DNA from: Acidobacteriota bacterium
Lineage (GTDB): Bacteria; Acidobacteriota; Thermoanaerobaculia; Multivoradales; Multivoraceae
DNA: 64,000 bases
Direction of reading: 5' to 3'
Assembly: GCA_028877275.1 (NCBI GenBank)
Contig: JAPPFP010000022.1
Location: 36,795-100,794 of the forward strand
In this document: positions 48,027 to 56,517 of the stretch, in pieces
Layout of the letters: every line of letters begins with the position of its first letter
Position numbering within the stretch: position 1 is the first letter of the stretch
Program-made: the position numbers and the translations under genes
The notes under the pieces: generated by a model
Told to the model about the DNA's origin: nothing
Seen by the model: the letters and a program-made list of their open reading frames with translations, nothing else
Databases searched by the model: none

Positions 48027-50249
48027 ATGGGCGGGTTCAGCGAGCTCCGGGCAGTCTTGTGCGGTGTCGGTCTCGCGTTGCTGGCTTCTTCCCCGATCGC
48101 CTCCCAGGACCGGCCCACCGTCACGGCGCTCCAGATCGGGCAGCCGGTTCGGGTCGACGGCGAACTGACGGACTCCGCCTGGCTTGAGGCCGAGTGGGCG
48201 GGCGACTTCACGCAGCGCGATCCGAGTCCCGGCGCTCCGTCGACGGAAGCGACGGAGTTCGCGGTCGCCTACACGCCCGACACCCTGTTCGTCGCGGTGC
48301 GCGCGAACGACCGCGAGCCGGAGCGGATCGTGGCGAAGGAGATGGAGAGGGACAGCGACCTGTTCCAGGACGACTCGATCCTCCTGATGCTGGACACCTT
48401 CCACGACCTCCGCAATGGCTACGTCCTGGTGACGAACCCGAACGGCGCCCGCGGCGACGCGCTGATCACCGATGAAGGCAGGGACGTGAACTGGGCGTGG
48501 GACGGCGTGTGGCGGGTTTCGGCGCGTCGGACCGCGGCCGGTTGGGTGGCGGAGATCGCGATTCCGGTCTCCACGCTTCGTTTCGATCCCCAGGTCGAGA
48601 AGTGGGGCTTGAACGTCCAGCGGGTCATCCGCCGGCGCAACGAGGAGACCCACTGGGCGGCGTTGCCTCTCGAAGCCAGCGCCGAGGATCTGACCCAGCA
48701 GGGGAAGATCGCGGTGTATCGCGTCTCCCTGGCGGGGGATTTGATCGGTCTTCGAGGGCTCCGGCCTTCGCGTCAGTTCGACGTGAAGCCCTACGTCATT
48801 GGCGGCCGCACCGAGGACCCGGTTCTGGGCAGCGCCGACGACTCGGACGGCGGCATCGACCTGAAGTGGGGCCTGACCCGTTCGATGGTCCTGGACCTGA
48901 CCTGGAACACGGACTTCGCCGAAACGGAAGTCGACGACCAGCAGGTGAACCTGACGCGGTTCTCCCTGTTCTTCCCGGAGAAGCGCGACTTCTTCCTCGA
49001 GAACGCCGGTGTGTTCGACTTCGGTCCCAGGCCCAAGGTGCCGTGGGAGAGTTCGCTGATGAGGCCGTTCTTTTCCCGCCGCATCGGGCTCGATCAGGGT
49101 CGTACCGTCCCGCTCGAGTACGGCGCCAGACTCACGGGCCGCGCCGGGGGCTGGAACGTCGGCGCTCTCGGCGCGCGGACCGGGGCGCTCCTCGACGACG
49201 GCGGCGAAGTACTCGTTCCCGGGACGACCTACGGCGTGACCCGAGTTACCCGGAACATCGGCGACCGTTCAACGGTCGGCGGCATCTTCACGGAAAGGAG
49301 CCGCGAGGGGTTCGAGAGTGAACGGCTCTACGGACTCGACCTGGATTTCAAGCCGACTCAACGCCTCGAGTTCTCCGGGTTCTGGGCGGTGAGCGATCGG
49401 GGAGTCCCGGATTCCGAGCAGGAGGCCAACGAGACGCGCGGGGCCGGCTTCATCTACCAGGGGCCGGAGCTGAGTCTGACGGGGGACTACGTCGAGGTGC
49501 AGCCGGACTACGAACCGGCGGTCGGATTCCTGCAGCGTCACGATTTCCGGATGATCAATCCACGTCTCGAGTGGCGGCCGAGGATCGAGAGAGCCGGCCT
49601 CCTCAGTTGGTGGTCGGACCTCAGCTACGAGCGCTTCGAACGGAGCAGCGACGGCCGCCTCGAGAGCCAGACGGTCGGCATCTCGCCGCTGGGCCTTCAG
49701 ACCCTGAGCGGCGAGTTCCTCTGGTCCGGACTCAGGAGAACGAAGGAACAGTTGTTCGTCCCGTTCGAGATTTCCCCGGGGATCGTGGTCCAGCCGGGTC
49801 TCTACGAGAACGACGGCTTCGCCGGCGGGTTCTCGACGAGCGGCAAGCGGGCCGTCTGGTTCGACAACCTCACCTTCGGCGGCGGTTTCTTCGACGGCAA
49901 CTGGCTGAGAACGAACTCCGGGTTGACCTTCCGGCTGTCCCGGTTCCTTCGCGTCTCGACGCAGTGGACCTACGCGGACATAAAGCTCCAGGCCGGCAGC
50001 TTCAGCTTCGACCAGTTCCGCCAGAGGATCGATGTTTCGTTCAGCCCGAACATCCGGCTGAACCTGCTGGCCCAGTACAACACGTCCGACGAACTGCTAG
50101 GCGTCAACGCGCGCTTCCACTGGATCTACCGGCCGGGCTCGGACCTCTTCATCGTCTACAACGAGAACTGGACGGCGGAGACGATCAGCCGCCGCGAGCC
50201 GCTGGGCCGGCAGTTGATCGTCAAGGTGAACTACCTGCTGCAGCGGTAA
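48027..50249 (+). CDS. DUF5916 outer-membrane-type protein with N-terminal CBM9-like domain
   Basis: 740-aa exported protein. Signal peptide (LCGVGLALLASSPIASQ), then a family-9 carbohydrate-binding-like domain: RVDGELTDSAWLEAEWAGDF and TLFVAVRANDREPERIVAKEM, and NWAWDGVWRVSARRTAAGWVAEIAIPVSTLRF. The C-terminal DUF5916 part is a repeated beta-strand barrel (TRFSLFFPEKRDFFLENAGVFDFG, then many amphipathic strands to YLLQR). In the phylum this pair is common and is thought to be an outer-membrane protein; its ligand is unknown. ATG at 48027; the frame also extends far upstream across the divergent gene, which is a shadow. Confidence 0.86.
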   Translation: MGGFSELRAVLCGVGLALLASSPIASQDRPTVTALQIGQPVRVDGELTDSAWLEAEWAGDFTQRDPSPGAPSTEATEFAVAYTPDTLFVAVRANDREPERIVAKEMERDSDLFQDDSILLMLDTFHDLRNGYVLVTNPNGARGDALITDEGRDVNWAWDGVWRVSARRTAAGWVAEIAIPVSTLRFDPQVEKWGLNVQRVIRRRNEETHWAALPLEASAEDLTQQGKIAVYRVSLAGDLIGLRGLRPSRQFDVKPYVIGGRTEDPVLGSADDSDGGIDLKWGLTRSMVLDLTWNTDFAETEVDDQQVNLTRFSLFFPEKRDFFLENAGVFDFGPRPKVPWESSLMRPFFSRRIGLDQGRTVPLEYGARLTGRAGGWNVGALGARTGALLDDGGEVLVPGTTYGVTRVTRNIGDRSTVGGIFTERSREGFESERLYGLDLDFKPTQRLEFSGFWAVSDRGVPDSEQEANETRGAGFIYQGPELSLTGDYVEVQPDYEPAVGFLQRHDFRMINPRLEWRPRIERAGLLSWWSDLSYERFERSSDGRLESQTVGISPLGLQTLSGEFLWSGLRRTKEQLFVPFEISPGIVVQPGLYENDGFAGGFSTSGKRAVWFDNLTFGGGFFDGNWLRTNSGLTFRLSRFLRVSTQWTYADIKLQAGSFSFDQFRQRIDVSFSPNIRLNLLAQYNTSDELLGVNARFHWIYRPGSDLFIVYNENWTAETISRREPLGRQLIVKVNYLLQR

Positions 50250-50250
50250 C

Positions 50251-52143
50251 TCAGGCGACGCTGGGGTCCGGCTGGACCGCCAGCTCCCGCACCACGAAGG
50301 ACGAGCGTCCGCTGTTCTCCTCCCAGATGCCGACCGCCAGTCGGTAGGAGCCCGGCGGCAGCAGCACTTCGCTGCGGACGGCGATGTACTGGCCCGCCGC
50401 CTCCTCGAGTTCGGCGACCGGCACGTTCAGCTCGAAGTCGAAGTGCTGGGGAGGCATTCGGCTGCCGTCGTCCCGCTGGACCTGGACCACCACGCGGAAG
50501 AAGCCGCTGGCGACCGGGTTGCGGGTCGCACGGGTGGGCGCGAGCTCGAGGTCACCGATCGGCAGGCTGGCCCTGACCTCCAGCGGCGTTTGCCCGGGTT
50601 GGTCCGGCCGTTGGCGCGACGTGGACCTCCTGACCTGGACCTCCATGCCGTGGTTGTTCTCCTCCCAGCCGAACAGCAGCGTTCCCCAGGCTCGGCTGGC
50701 GAGGTTCTGCTGGATCGTCACCGGCGCGTAGCTCGCCCGGTAGCGGAGCGAGCCGTTCCGGGCGAGAGGCCGCTGCCGCAGCCGGAGCGTGATCTCGCGA
50801 ATGCCGGTGTCGCCCATCGAGTCCGGCGGCGTGAAAGAGAGCGAGTAGTAGGTCGAGATGTCGGTGCGGGTCGACTGCAGGAACTCGGCGACGCCGGTAT
50901 CGGACACGAAGGAGAGGCCGCCGGTCAGTCCGGCGAGACTGTTCAGACCGGAACGCACGTCCGACAACTCGACGATCGAGCCCCGGTCCCTGGCGCTTTC
51001 TCCGAGTTGGCTGATCGCCGTGTCGATGACGGGTGGCTTGAGGGGATAGAACGTGACGCGGTGCGTGTTGGCCAGGGCCGCGAGTCGATCGAAAGCTCCC
51101 GCGCAGCTCAGCTCGGCCGCCAGCGTCTGGAAGGCGAACGCGCCTCCGTCGTCAAGCTGAGGGTTGTTCGAGGCGAGGCCCATGTCGTCCGCCCGGTCAA
51201 CGCCGAACGGCAGGTGATTGCGGTCGTGCATCTGGAGGGTGCCCGGCGTCCTCATCAACTCGTCGCCTTCAAGCTGCCTTGATGCGCCGGCGAGCCGGTC
51301 GTACATCGTCTTTGCCGCGCTGTCCAGGGGATGGCGTGGCAAGCCGTCGCTGACGAACAGGATGGCCTTGCGACCGGGCACGAAGGCGAGGGCTTCGACC
51401 AGCGAACGCACGGCGCCGATCGTCTGCAGGGTGTCGAGTTGCAGCGTCTCGCCGAAGCTCCGCAGGTTCGACAGCACGCTGGCGAGCGAGGCTTCGCCTA
51501 GCCGGTAGCGGCTGCCCTTTGCCGCCAGCATCCGCAGCGTTTCCCGTACCTCCACGGAAACGGAGCGCTGCTGGGCGCGCAGAGTTGTCGCCGCGATGTC
51601 CCGGTCCATGACGGCTTCGATCGCTCCCCGCACGGCGTCGCGGTCACGGGTTGGCGACAGCAGCGGTTCGAGCCGCTCACCGAACGTCGCGGCAGCCACC
51701 CAGGTCGGGTTGGTCGCGATCTCCGCGTCGAGGGCTTCCGCGATCTCGGTCAGGGCGGCGTCGCGGTGCGTCCGCTGCAGATGGCGTTCGTCGATGAACA
51801 GGAGAATGGTCAGTCGCCCGGTGACGGTGGTGCGGAGATCCTGTCCCGCCGCCACGCTCAGTATCTCGACCGGCTCGTTCTCGACCTTGAGTTCGAAGTC
51901 GTCCTTGGTGAGACCGGTTACCGGCCGGTCGGAGGAGTCGGTGACGACGGCGTCGAGGCTGATCAGCCGGACGTCGATCGACTCGCGGAGCACGATGTCC
52001 TCTCGGATCTGATGCTGCCGCGGCGAACGGTCCTGCGCGCCGGCCGCTGCGGGGACCGCGAAGTGGGACGCGGCCGTGAGCGCCATGGCGGCGGTGGTGA
52101 CCAGCAGCCCTGGCGGCCGGCGGTGACATGCGGAACCGGTCAA
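50251..52143 (-). CDS. VWFA-related exported protein, second copy
   Basis: 630-aa protein of the same family as 37881-39548. Signal region (PGLLVTTAAMALTAASHFAVPAAAGAQ), the IDVRLISLDAVVTDSSDRPVTGL and KDDFELKVENEPVEILSV block, VWA-like TILLFIDERHLQ and GRKAILFVSDGLPRHP, and a beta-rich end. The TTG at 52143 is the first start; an ATG at 52086 would still leave part of the signal sequence, so the start is open. It converges on the DUF5916 gene with one base between them and diverges from the gene at 52262. Confidence 0.82.
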   Translation of the reverse strand: MTGSACHRRPPGLLVTTAAMALTAASHFAVPAAAGAQDRSPRQHQIREDIVLRESIDVRLISLDAVVTDSSDRPVTGLTKDDFELKVENEPVEILSVAAGQDLRTTVTGRLTILLFIDERHLQRTHRDAALTEIAEALDAEIATNPTWVAAATFGERLEPLLSPTRDRDAVRGAIEAVMDRDIAATTLRAQQRSVSVEVRETLRMLAAKGSRYRLGEASLASVLSNLRSFGETLQLDTLQTIGAVRSLVEALAFVPGRKAILFVSDGLPRHPLDSAAKTMYDRLAGASRQLEGDELMRTPGTLQMHDRNHLPFGVDRADDMGLASNNPQLDDGGAFAFQTLAAELSCAGAFDRLAALANTHRVTFYPLKPPVIDTAISQLGESARDRGSIVELSDVRSGLNSLAGLTGGLSFVSDTGVAEFLQSTRTDISTYYSLSFTPPDSMGDTGIREITLRLRQRPLARNGSLRYRASYAPVTIQQNLASRAWGTLLFGWEENNHGMEVQVRRSTSRQRPDQPGQTPLEVRASLPIGDLELAPTRATRNPVASGFFRVVVQVQRDDGSRMPPQHFDFELNVPVAELEEAAGQYIAVRSEVLLPPGSYRLAVGIWEENSGRSSFVVRELAVQPDPSVA

Positions 52144-52261
52144 CGGACCACCATGTTAGCGCCAGCCCTTCGTTGCCGGGTCGTGGCGGAACCGGGCGAA
52201 CGGGCTGCTATTCTCACCGTTCGCGACCAGAGCAGGCCCTCATCGGAGGAGGCAGATTGTG

Positions 52262-53098
52262 ATGAAGCGGGTTCTCACGGAACGGGCGGTGTTGACGCGG
52301 CTTGCGGCGTTGTTGCTTGCGGCACTTGTGCTGGCGGCGGCGCCCGCGGCGGCGCAGGACACCGACTACAGGGCGCCACGCACCCACGACGACAAGCCGG
52401 ATCTCAACGGGATCTGGCAGGCGTTGGGAGCGGCCCATTGGGACATCGAACCGCACGCCGCGCGCCACGGTCCCGTGGTTGAGATGGCCGCGCTGGGCGC
52501 GATTCCAGGCGGTCTCGGCATTGTTGAAGGCGGCAGGATCCCGTACCTGCCGGAGGCGCTCGAGAAGCGCGATCAGAATCGCGAGAACTGGCTGGCGCTC
52601 GACCCGGCGGTGAAGTGCTACATGCCGGGTATCCCGCGCGCCAACTACATGCCCTTCCCGTTTCAGATCGTCCAGACGCCCGATCATGTGCTGATCGCTT
52701 ACGAGTTCGCCAGCGCCAGCCGTGTGATCTACATGAACCGGGAAGGCTTCGAGGCTCCGTTCGACACCTGGATGGGACACTCGATCGGACGCTGGGAAGG
52801 GGAGACGCTGGTGGTCGACGTGACGAGCCAGGTGCCTGATACCTGGCTCGACTCGAGCGGCAACCACCACACTGACGCGATCCATGTCGAGGAGCGCTGG
52901 ACCGCGATGAGCCCCGATCACCTCCAGTACGAGGCGACGATCACGGACGAGAACGTCTACAGCCAGCCCTGGAAGATCAGCCTGCCGCTCTACCGCCGGG
53001 TCGACCCGAACATGCAGCTACTCGAGTTCAAGTGCGTCGAGTTCGCCGAGGAGCTGATGTACGGCCACCTGCGCAAGGGCGCCGACGCGGGCCCCTGA
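52262..53098 (+). CDS. Exported protein of the WEGxTLVV family
   Basis: 278-aa secreted protein. Signal peptide (RLAALLLAALVLAAAPAAAQ), then PDLNGIWQALGAAHWD and NYMPFPFQIVQTPDHVLIAYEFASASRVIYMNR, and MGHSIGRWEGETLVVDVT. The last motif is the mark of a large family of unknown function in soil Acidobacteriota; a paralogue with an amber codon is at 53577-54674. ATG 52262 is preferred to the GTG three bases earlier; GGAGGAGGCAG lies just upstream. A DUF6152 gene follows 29 bp on, as in many such pairs. Confidence 0.76.
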   Translation: MKRVLTERAVLTRLAALLLAALVLAAAPAAAQDTDYRAPRTHDDKPDLNGIWQALGAAHWDIEPHAARHGPVVEMAALGAIPGGLGIVEGGRIPYLPEALEKRDQNRENWLALDPAVKCYMPGIPRANYMPFPFQIVQTPDHVLIAYEFASASRVIYMNREGFEAPFDTWMGHSIGRWEGETLVVDVTSQVPDTWLDSSGNHHTDAIHVEERWTAMSPDHLQYEATITDENVYSQPWKISLPLYRRVDPNMQLLEFKCVEFAEELMYGHLRKGADAGP

Positions 53099-53127
53099 CC
53101 GGCGCCGCCACGAAGAGGAGAACAGCG

Positions 53128-53553
53128 ATGAAGTTCCAGCGAATCGTCCTACTGGCAGCAGGCCTCGCCCTGGTGCTCGCCATCCCGCTCGCCGCTCATC
53201 ACGCCTTTTCGGCCGAGTTCGACGCCGACCGGCCGCTCCAGCTTCGCGGCAAGGTGACGAAGATGGAGTGGATCAATCCCCACGCCTGGATTCACCTGGA
53301 GGTGATGAACGACGACGGCACCTCGACCGTCTGGATGGTTGAGGGAGGAACGCCAAACACGCTCGCGCGGCGCGGCTTCACGAAGAGATCGCTGCTGCCC
53401 GGGACCGAGATCGTCGTCGACGGCTACCAGGCGAAGGACGGCTCGAACAAGGCGAACGGCCGCGACCTGACCTTCCCGGACGGTCGCAAGCTGTTCATGG
53501 GTTCGTCCGGCACGGGCGCGCCGCGCGACGGCCGGGATCCGACCGAGCAGTAG
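53128..53553 (+). CDS. DUF6152 exported protein
   Basis: 141-aa protein. Signal peptide (RIVLLAAGLALVLAIPLAA), then HHAFSAEFDADRPLQLRGKVTKMEWINPHAWIHLEV, the DUF6152 start, and STVWMVEGGTPNTLARRGF and GTEIVVDGYQAKDGSNKANGRDL. Small beta-rich periplasmic domain of unknown role. AGGAGAACAGCG precedes the ATG. It forms a pair with the WEGxTLVV gene before it, so the two are probably functionally linked. Confidence 0.87.
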   Translation: MKFQRIVLLAAGLALVLAIPLAAHHAFSAEFDADRPLQLRGKVTKMEWINPHAWIHLEVMNDDGTSTVWMVEGGTPNTLARRGFTKRSLLPGTEIVVDGYQAKDGSNKANGRDLTFPDGRKLFMGSSGTGAPRDGRDPTEQ

Positions 53554-53576
53554 CTGCGGTCACTAACCCGCGGCAG

Positions 53577-54674
53577 CTACTGGCCGCCGCTGGCCGCGCT
53601 GCGCGTCTCGTCCTCGAGCAGTCGCGCGCCCCTGAGGATGTTGCCCATGGCGTAGTTCCCCTCGTGGCAGGCGTACTCGTACACCTTGGCCGGCGTGCCG
53701 GGCCACAGGTACTCGCCGCTCCAGGGGGCGCTCCACACGGTCGGATCCTCCACCGTGAAGGCGTAGAGCAGATCGTCGGCGTTGACCCGGGTGAAGCGCT
53801 CGGTCACCTTGAGGTTCCGTGAGGCGAGGAAGAGCGCCGGACGGTCGATGAAGTTCGTCGTCTCGACCACGAGCGTGTCGCCCTCCCACTAGCCGATCGA
53901 GTCGCCGAGCCAGCGGCGCTCGTCCTCCGGGATGTGCTCGCCGCCGATGCGGACGATGCGCGCGTCGTGGACCATCTCGACCAGGATCATCAGGTGATCC
54001 TCGGTCTGCACGATCCGTTTGGCGTTGTTGTAGAGCACGGGCAGCATCGGCGGTCCGCCGGTGGAGCCGAAGCCGATCAGGCAGCGTTCGGGTACGCCCA
54101 GGGTCTCCGGGCCGTCGTACGGACCGGGGCCTTCGACATCGAGCCACCAGGCGGTGCCGTCGTTGCCCTGCCGCCGACCGCGCCGCTCGGACAGTCGCTG
54201 CATCATCTCGGCAGTCAGTTGCGGCATCCGGCCGTTCGGCGGATCGACGATGATCGAAGTCCGGAACCTGCCGTCGATCGAAAACACGTCACTGCCGCGA
54301 TCGGTCCAGAAGTTGTTGTAGCCGCCCACGTTGCCGGCGCCGCTTGCCTCCCGGAACTCGTCGCCCAGGCCGATCGGCGGCGCGCCGCCGGGCGGGGGTG
54401 GTTCGTCGATCTGGCGGACGGCGGCCCGGGCCGCTACCCTCTCCCGCTCCCGTCCGACGATCTCTTCCGCCTGCTCGGACGTCAGGTACAGGTTGTCACC
54501 GAACTCCCGCGGACGCTGCAACGGGGTCAGCGTGGCGATCTCGTAGTCGCCGGTGAAGTCGGGACGTCCGGAGGCTGTGCGCGGAATCGCCTCGTCGTCG
54601 GCAGGTGCGGCGGGCGGCGCGAGGAGGGCAATGGCGGCGGCCGTGGCGACAGCGAGGGAGGCTCTGCTCAGCAT
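53577..54674 (-). pseudogene. WEGxTLVV-family exported protein with an in-frame amber codon
   Basis: Paralogue of 52262-53098. From the ATG at 54674 (SD GAGGAGAGCC; signal LAVATAAAIALLAPPAAPA) the frame runs through PDFTGDYEIATLTPLQRP, DGRFRTSIIVDPPNGRMP and NAKRIVQTEDHLMILVEM to RRWLGDSIG, then a TAG at 53889-53891, then WEGDTLVVETTNFIDRP in the same frame to a stop at 53577. The paralogue has GHSIGRWEGETLVV with Arg at the TAG place, and many relatives have Trp there, so one base change (TGG to TAG) explains it. With no frameshift and no other lesion, it may be a recent pseudogene, a sequencing error, or UAG readthrough. Full length would be 365 aa plus the read-through residue. Confidence 0.85.
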
Positions 54675-54697
54675 GGTGGCTCTCCTCAGCGGGAGGT

Positions 54698-54882
54698 TGG
54701 CGCCGGGCCTTGTTGGTCGCCATGCACAGTGGGCACGAAACGCCCCGCCTATTCGCCGAGCGCCGGGAGCGACCCGGCGCCTGGTGTCGACTGTTGTATT
54801 CGGCAGGAGACCCGGCTCGCAGGCCCACGGCGCGACGACAACCAACGGCGAAAAGCTACCGCGCGGTCGGTTGTCCGTCAAA
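54698..54882 (-). repeat. ~185-bp repeated intergenic element, copy A
   Basis: This stretch lies just upstream of the amber-codon gene and matches 58163-58349 over its length: both share GGGAGCGACC, GGCAGG, the block CCGGCTCGCAGGCCCAC, GACGAC and the end GTCCGTCAAAC. Read on the minus strand, each begins with TTGACG and has TAGC about 17 bases later, so it may carry a promoter. Conserved blocks with variable stems between look like a structured RNA or a dispersed repeat. The 54883-54904 remainder shows nothing. Confidence 0.7.
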
Positions 54883-54904
54883 CCGAACCGGCGCGTCGGC
54901 CGGG

Positions 54905-55684
54905 CTAGGTCGGCATGAGTCGGGCTGCCAGACCAGTCGTCGCGGCCGCGAAGGCCGTCGTCGCTGCCCAGTAGATCGCGGCCAGCAGCCAGGCCTTGCG
55001 CTGCGGGATCTCGAACACCGTCGCAGCGCCCAGGGCGAGCAATGCGAGAAACCAGACCGTGAACGGGTTGATGCTCGCGTAGACGACGTTGAGCGTCGCG
55101 TTGTCGCCGGCCAGCAGAAGGTCGAGTCCCATCGGAGCCTGGAGGTCCAGTTGCGAACGGATGGCGTCGGTGCCGCGGACGTGGAGGAGAAGGAAGTTGG
55201 CCCAGCTCTTGAGGTGAACGATTACGGCCAGGTGGGCCATCAGGGAGAGGGACTGGACGAACCGGAGCCGTCCCTGGAGCGCGATCGCCAGCAGCCAGAC
55301 GAAGACCGTCTGGACGGCGAGTGCGATGGCCAGTTGCAGGGGGCCGGTCGCCATCGCCAGCCAGCGCGTTGCCGCGGCTGCCTGCTCAAGCTGCGCCATC
55401 ATGGCGTCGACCTGTTCCGGGCTGCCCGGCATCCGTTCCGTCAGTTGGTTTCGCATCACCTGGAGACCCAGTGGCGCCGAGGCCATCGCCAGGGCGGCGC
55501 TTCCGGTGACGAGCAGAAGCAGCGGTGCGAGCCATGGGGTGCGGCGCCGGATGATCTCGACGCTCCGCCGCGGCGACGCGAAGATCCCGATCAGTGCCTC
55601 GAACCAGGCGTTCCGGCCCTCTGAGTGGTCGCCGCTGGTTCCGACGTTGCGTTCGTCGTGGCTGGTGCCCGGGTGTTCGGTCAT
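54905..55684 (-). CDS. Yip1-family membrane protein
   Basis: 259-aa protein with about five hydrophobic segments, such as WLAPLLLLVTGSAALAMA and IALAVQTVFVWLLAIAL. The N-terminal 25 residues are polar and cytoplasmic. It resembles the Yip1 domain membrane proteins found next to ABC transporters in Acidobacteriota. ATG at 55684 overlaps the ATPase stop (ATGA). In this operon it may help assemble or regulate the transporter, which is inference from position. Last gene of the operon; its 3' end abuts element A. Confidence 0.7.
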   Translation of the reverse strand: MTEHPGTSHDERNVGTSGDHSEGRNAWFEALIGIFASPRRSVEIIRRRTPWLAPLLLLVTGSAALAMASAPLGLQVMRNQLTERMPGSPEQVDAMMAQLEQAAAATRWLAMATGPLQLAIALAVQTVFVWLLAIALQGRLRFVQSLSLMAHLAVIVHLKSWANFLLLHVRGTDAIRSQLDLQAPMGLDLLLAGDNATLNVVYASINPFTVWFLALLALGAATVFEIPQRKAWLLAAIYWAATTAFAAATTGLAARLMPT

Positions 55685-56466
55685 GTCGCGCTCCTGTTGC
55701 CGATCCAGGAGAGGCGGGAGAACCTCTCGCGCCTGGAGATACTGAGAATGAGGTTTTCGAGCCGCCCAGCGCCGTCTTCTCCCTCGGCGGCGGGCAAGTC
55801 GCGGAACTCCTCGCGGGAGCACGACAGGAGGACCTTGCCGTCCCTGACGACGGCGATGTGGGTCGACACGCGCTCGACGTAGTCGAGCATGTGGGAAGTG
55901 AGAAAGATGGCTGCTCCCTGCTCGGCCATCTGCTGCAGGATCGACATGACGGTCCGGGCGCTCAAGGCGTCCATTCCCTCGAACGGCTCGTCGAGGAAGA
56001 GGACCCGCGGCGCGTGGAGCGTCGACGCCGCGAGGCGGATCTTCTTCCTCATGCCGTGCGAGTAGGTCGTGATCGGTCGCCTGGCGGCGTCTTCGAGATC
56101 GAAGACCGAGAGCGCCTCGTCGGTTCGCTGCCCGGCGTCCTCGCGGCTCAGGCCGTAGATGCGGGCGTACGACAGGAGCAGCTCCTCGCCGGTCAGGCTC
56201 TCGAACATCACGCTGTGGTCCGGCACGATGCCGAGTTGTTGCTTGAGCTCCGTGTCGTTGATGTCCATCGGCCTGCCGAGCAGGCGGACCGTGCCGCTCG
56301 TGGGATTGAGCACCCCGGTCAGCATGGACCAGGTCGTTGTTTTGCCGGCCCCGTTGGGACCGACGAAGCCCAGGATCTGTCCCTCCCGGACGTCCAGGTC
56401 GACGCCGTCGACGACGACATTGCCTCCGTACGACCGGGTCAGGTTCTCTGCCTTGATTGCTTCCAT
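55681..56466 (-). CDS. ABC transporter ATP-binding protein
   Basis: 261-aa ATPase. Walker A is GPNGAGKTTTWSML (about 34-47), the signature is YSHGMRKKIRLA in place of LSGGQ, Walker B is RVLFLDEPFEGMD, and the H-loop is FLTSHMLDYVE. The YSHGM form is common in the ABC-2 group of exporters (DrrA/CcmA/natA-like). It sits between a permease (51-bp gap) and the Yip1 protein (ATGA overlap). Cargo is unknown: drug, lipid, or the peptides of the operon just upstream are all possible. Confidence 0.9.
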   Translation of the reverse strand: MEAIKAENLTRSYGGNVVVDGVDLDVREGQILGFVGPNGAGKTTTWSMLTGVLNPTSGTVRLLGRPMDINDTELKQQLGIVPDHSVMFESLTGEELLLSYARIYGLSREDAGQRTDEALSVFDLEDAARRPITTYSHGMRKKIRLAASTLHAPRVLFLDEPFEGMDALSARTVMSILQQMAEQGAAIFLTSHMLDYVERVSTHIAVVRDGKVLLSCSREEFRDLPAAEGEDGAGRLENLILSISRRERFSRLSWIGNRSAT

Positions 56467-56517
56467 CCGTGAGTTCTTCCTTGTAGTTGCAGGGGTGGGA
56501 GAGGTAGGGGCAGGGGT

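Noticed and set aside
53577..53870. A separate 97-aa gene after the amber codon
   Set aside because: Its only start is a GTG inside the conserved motif, and the frame is continuous with the upstream part, so it is one interrupted gene.
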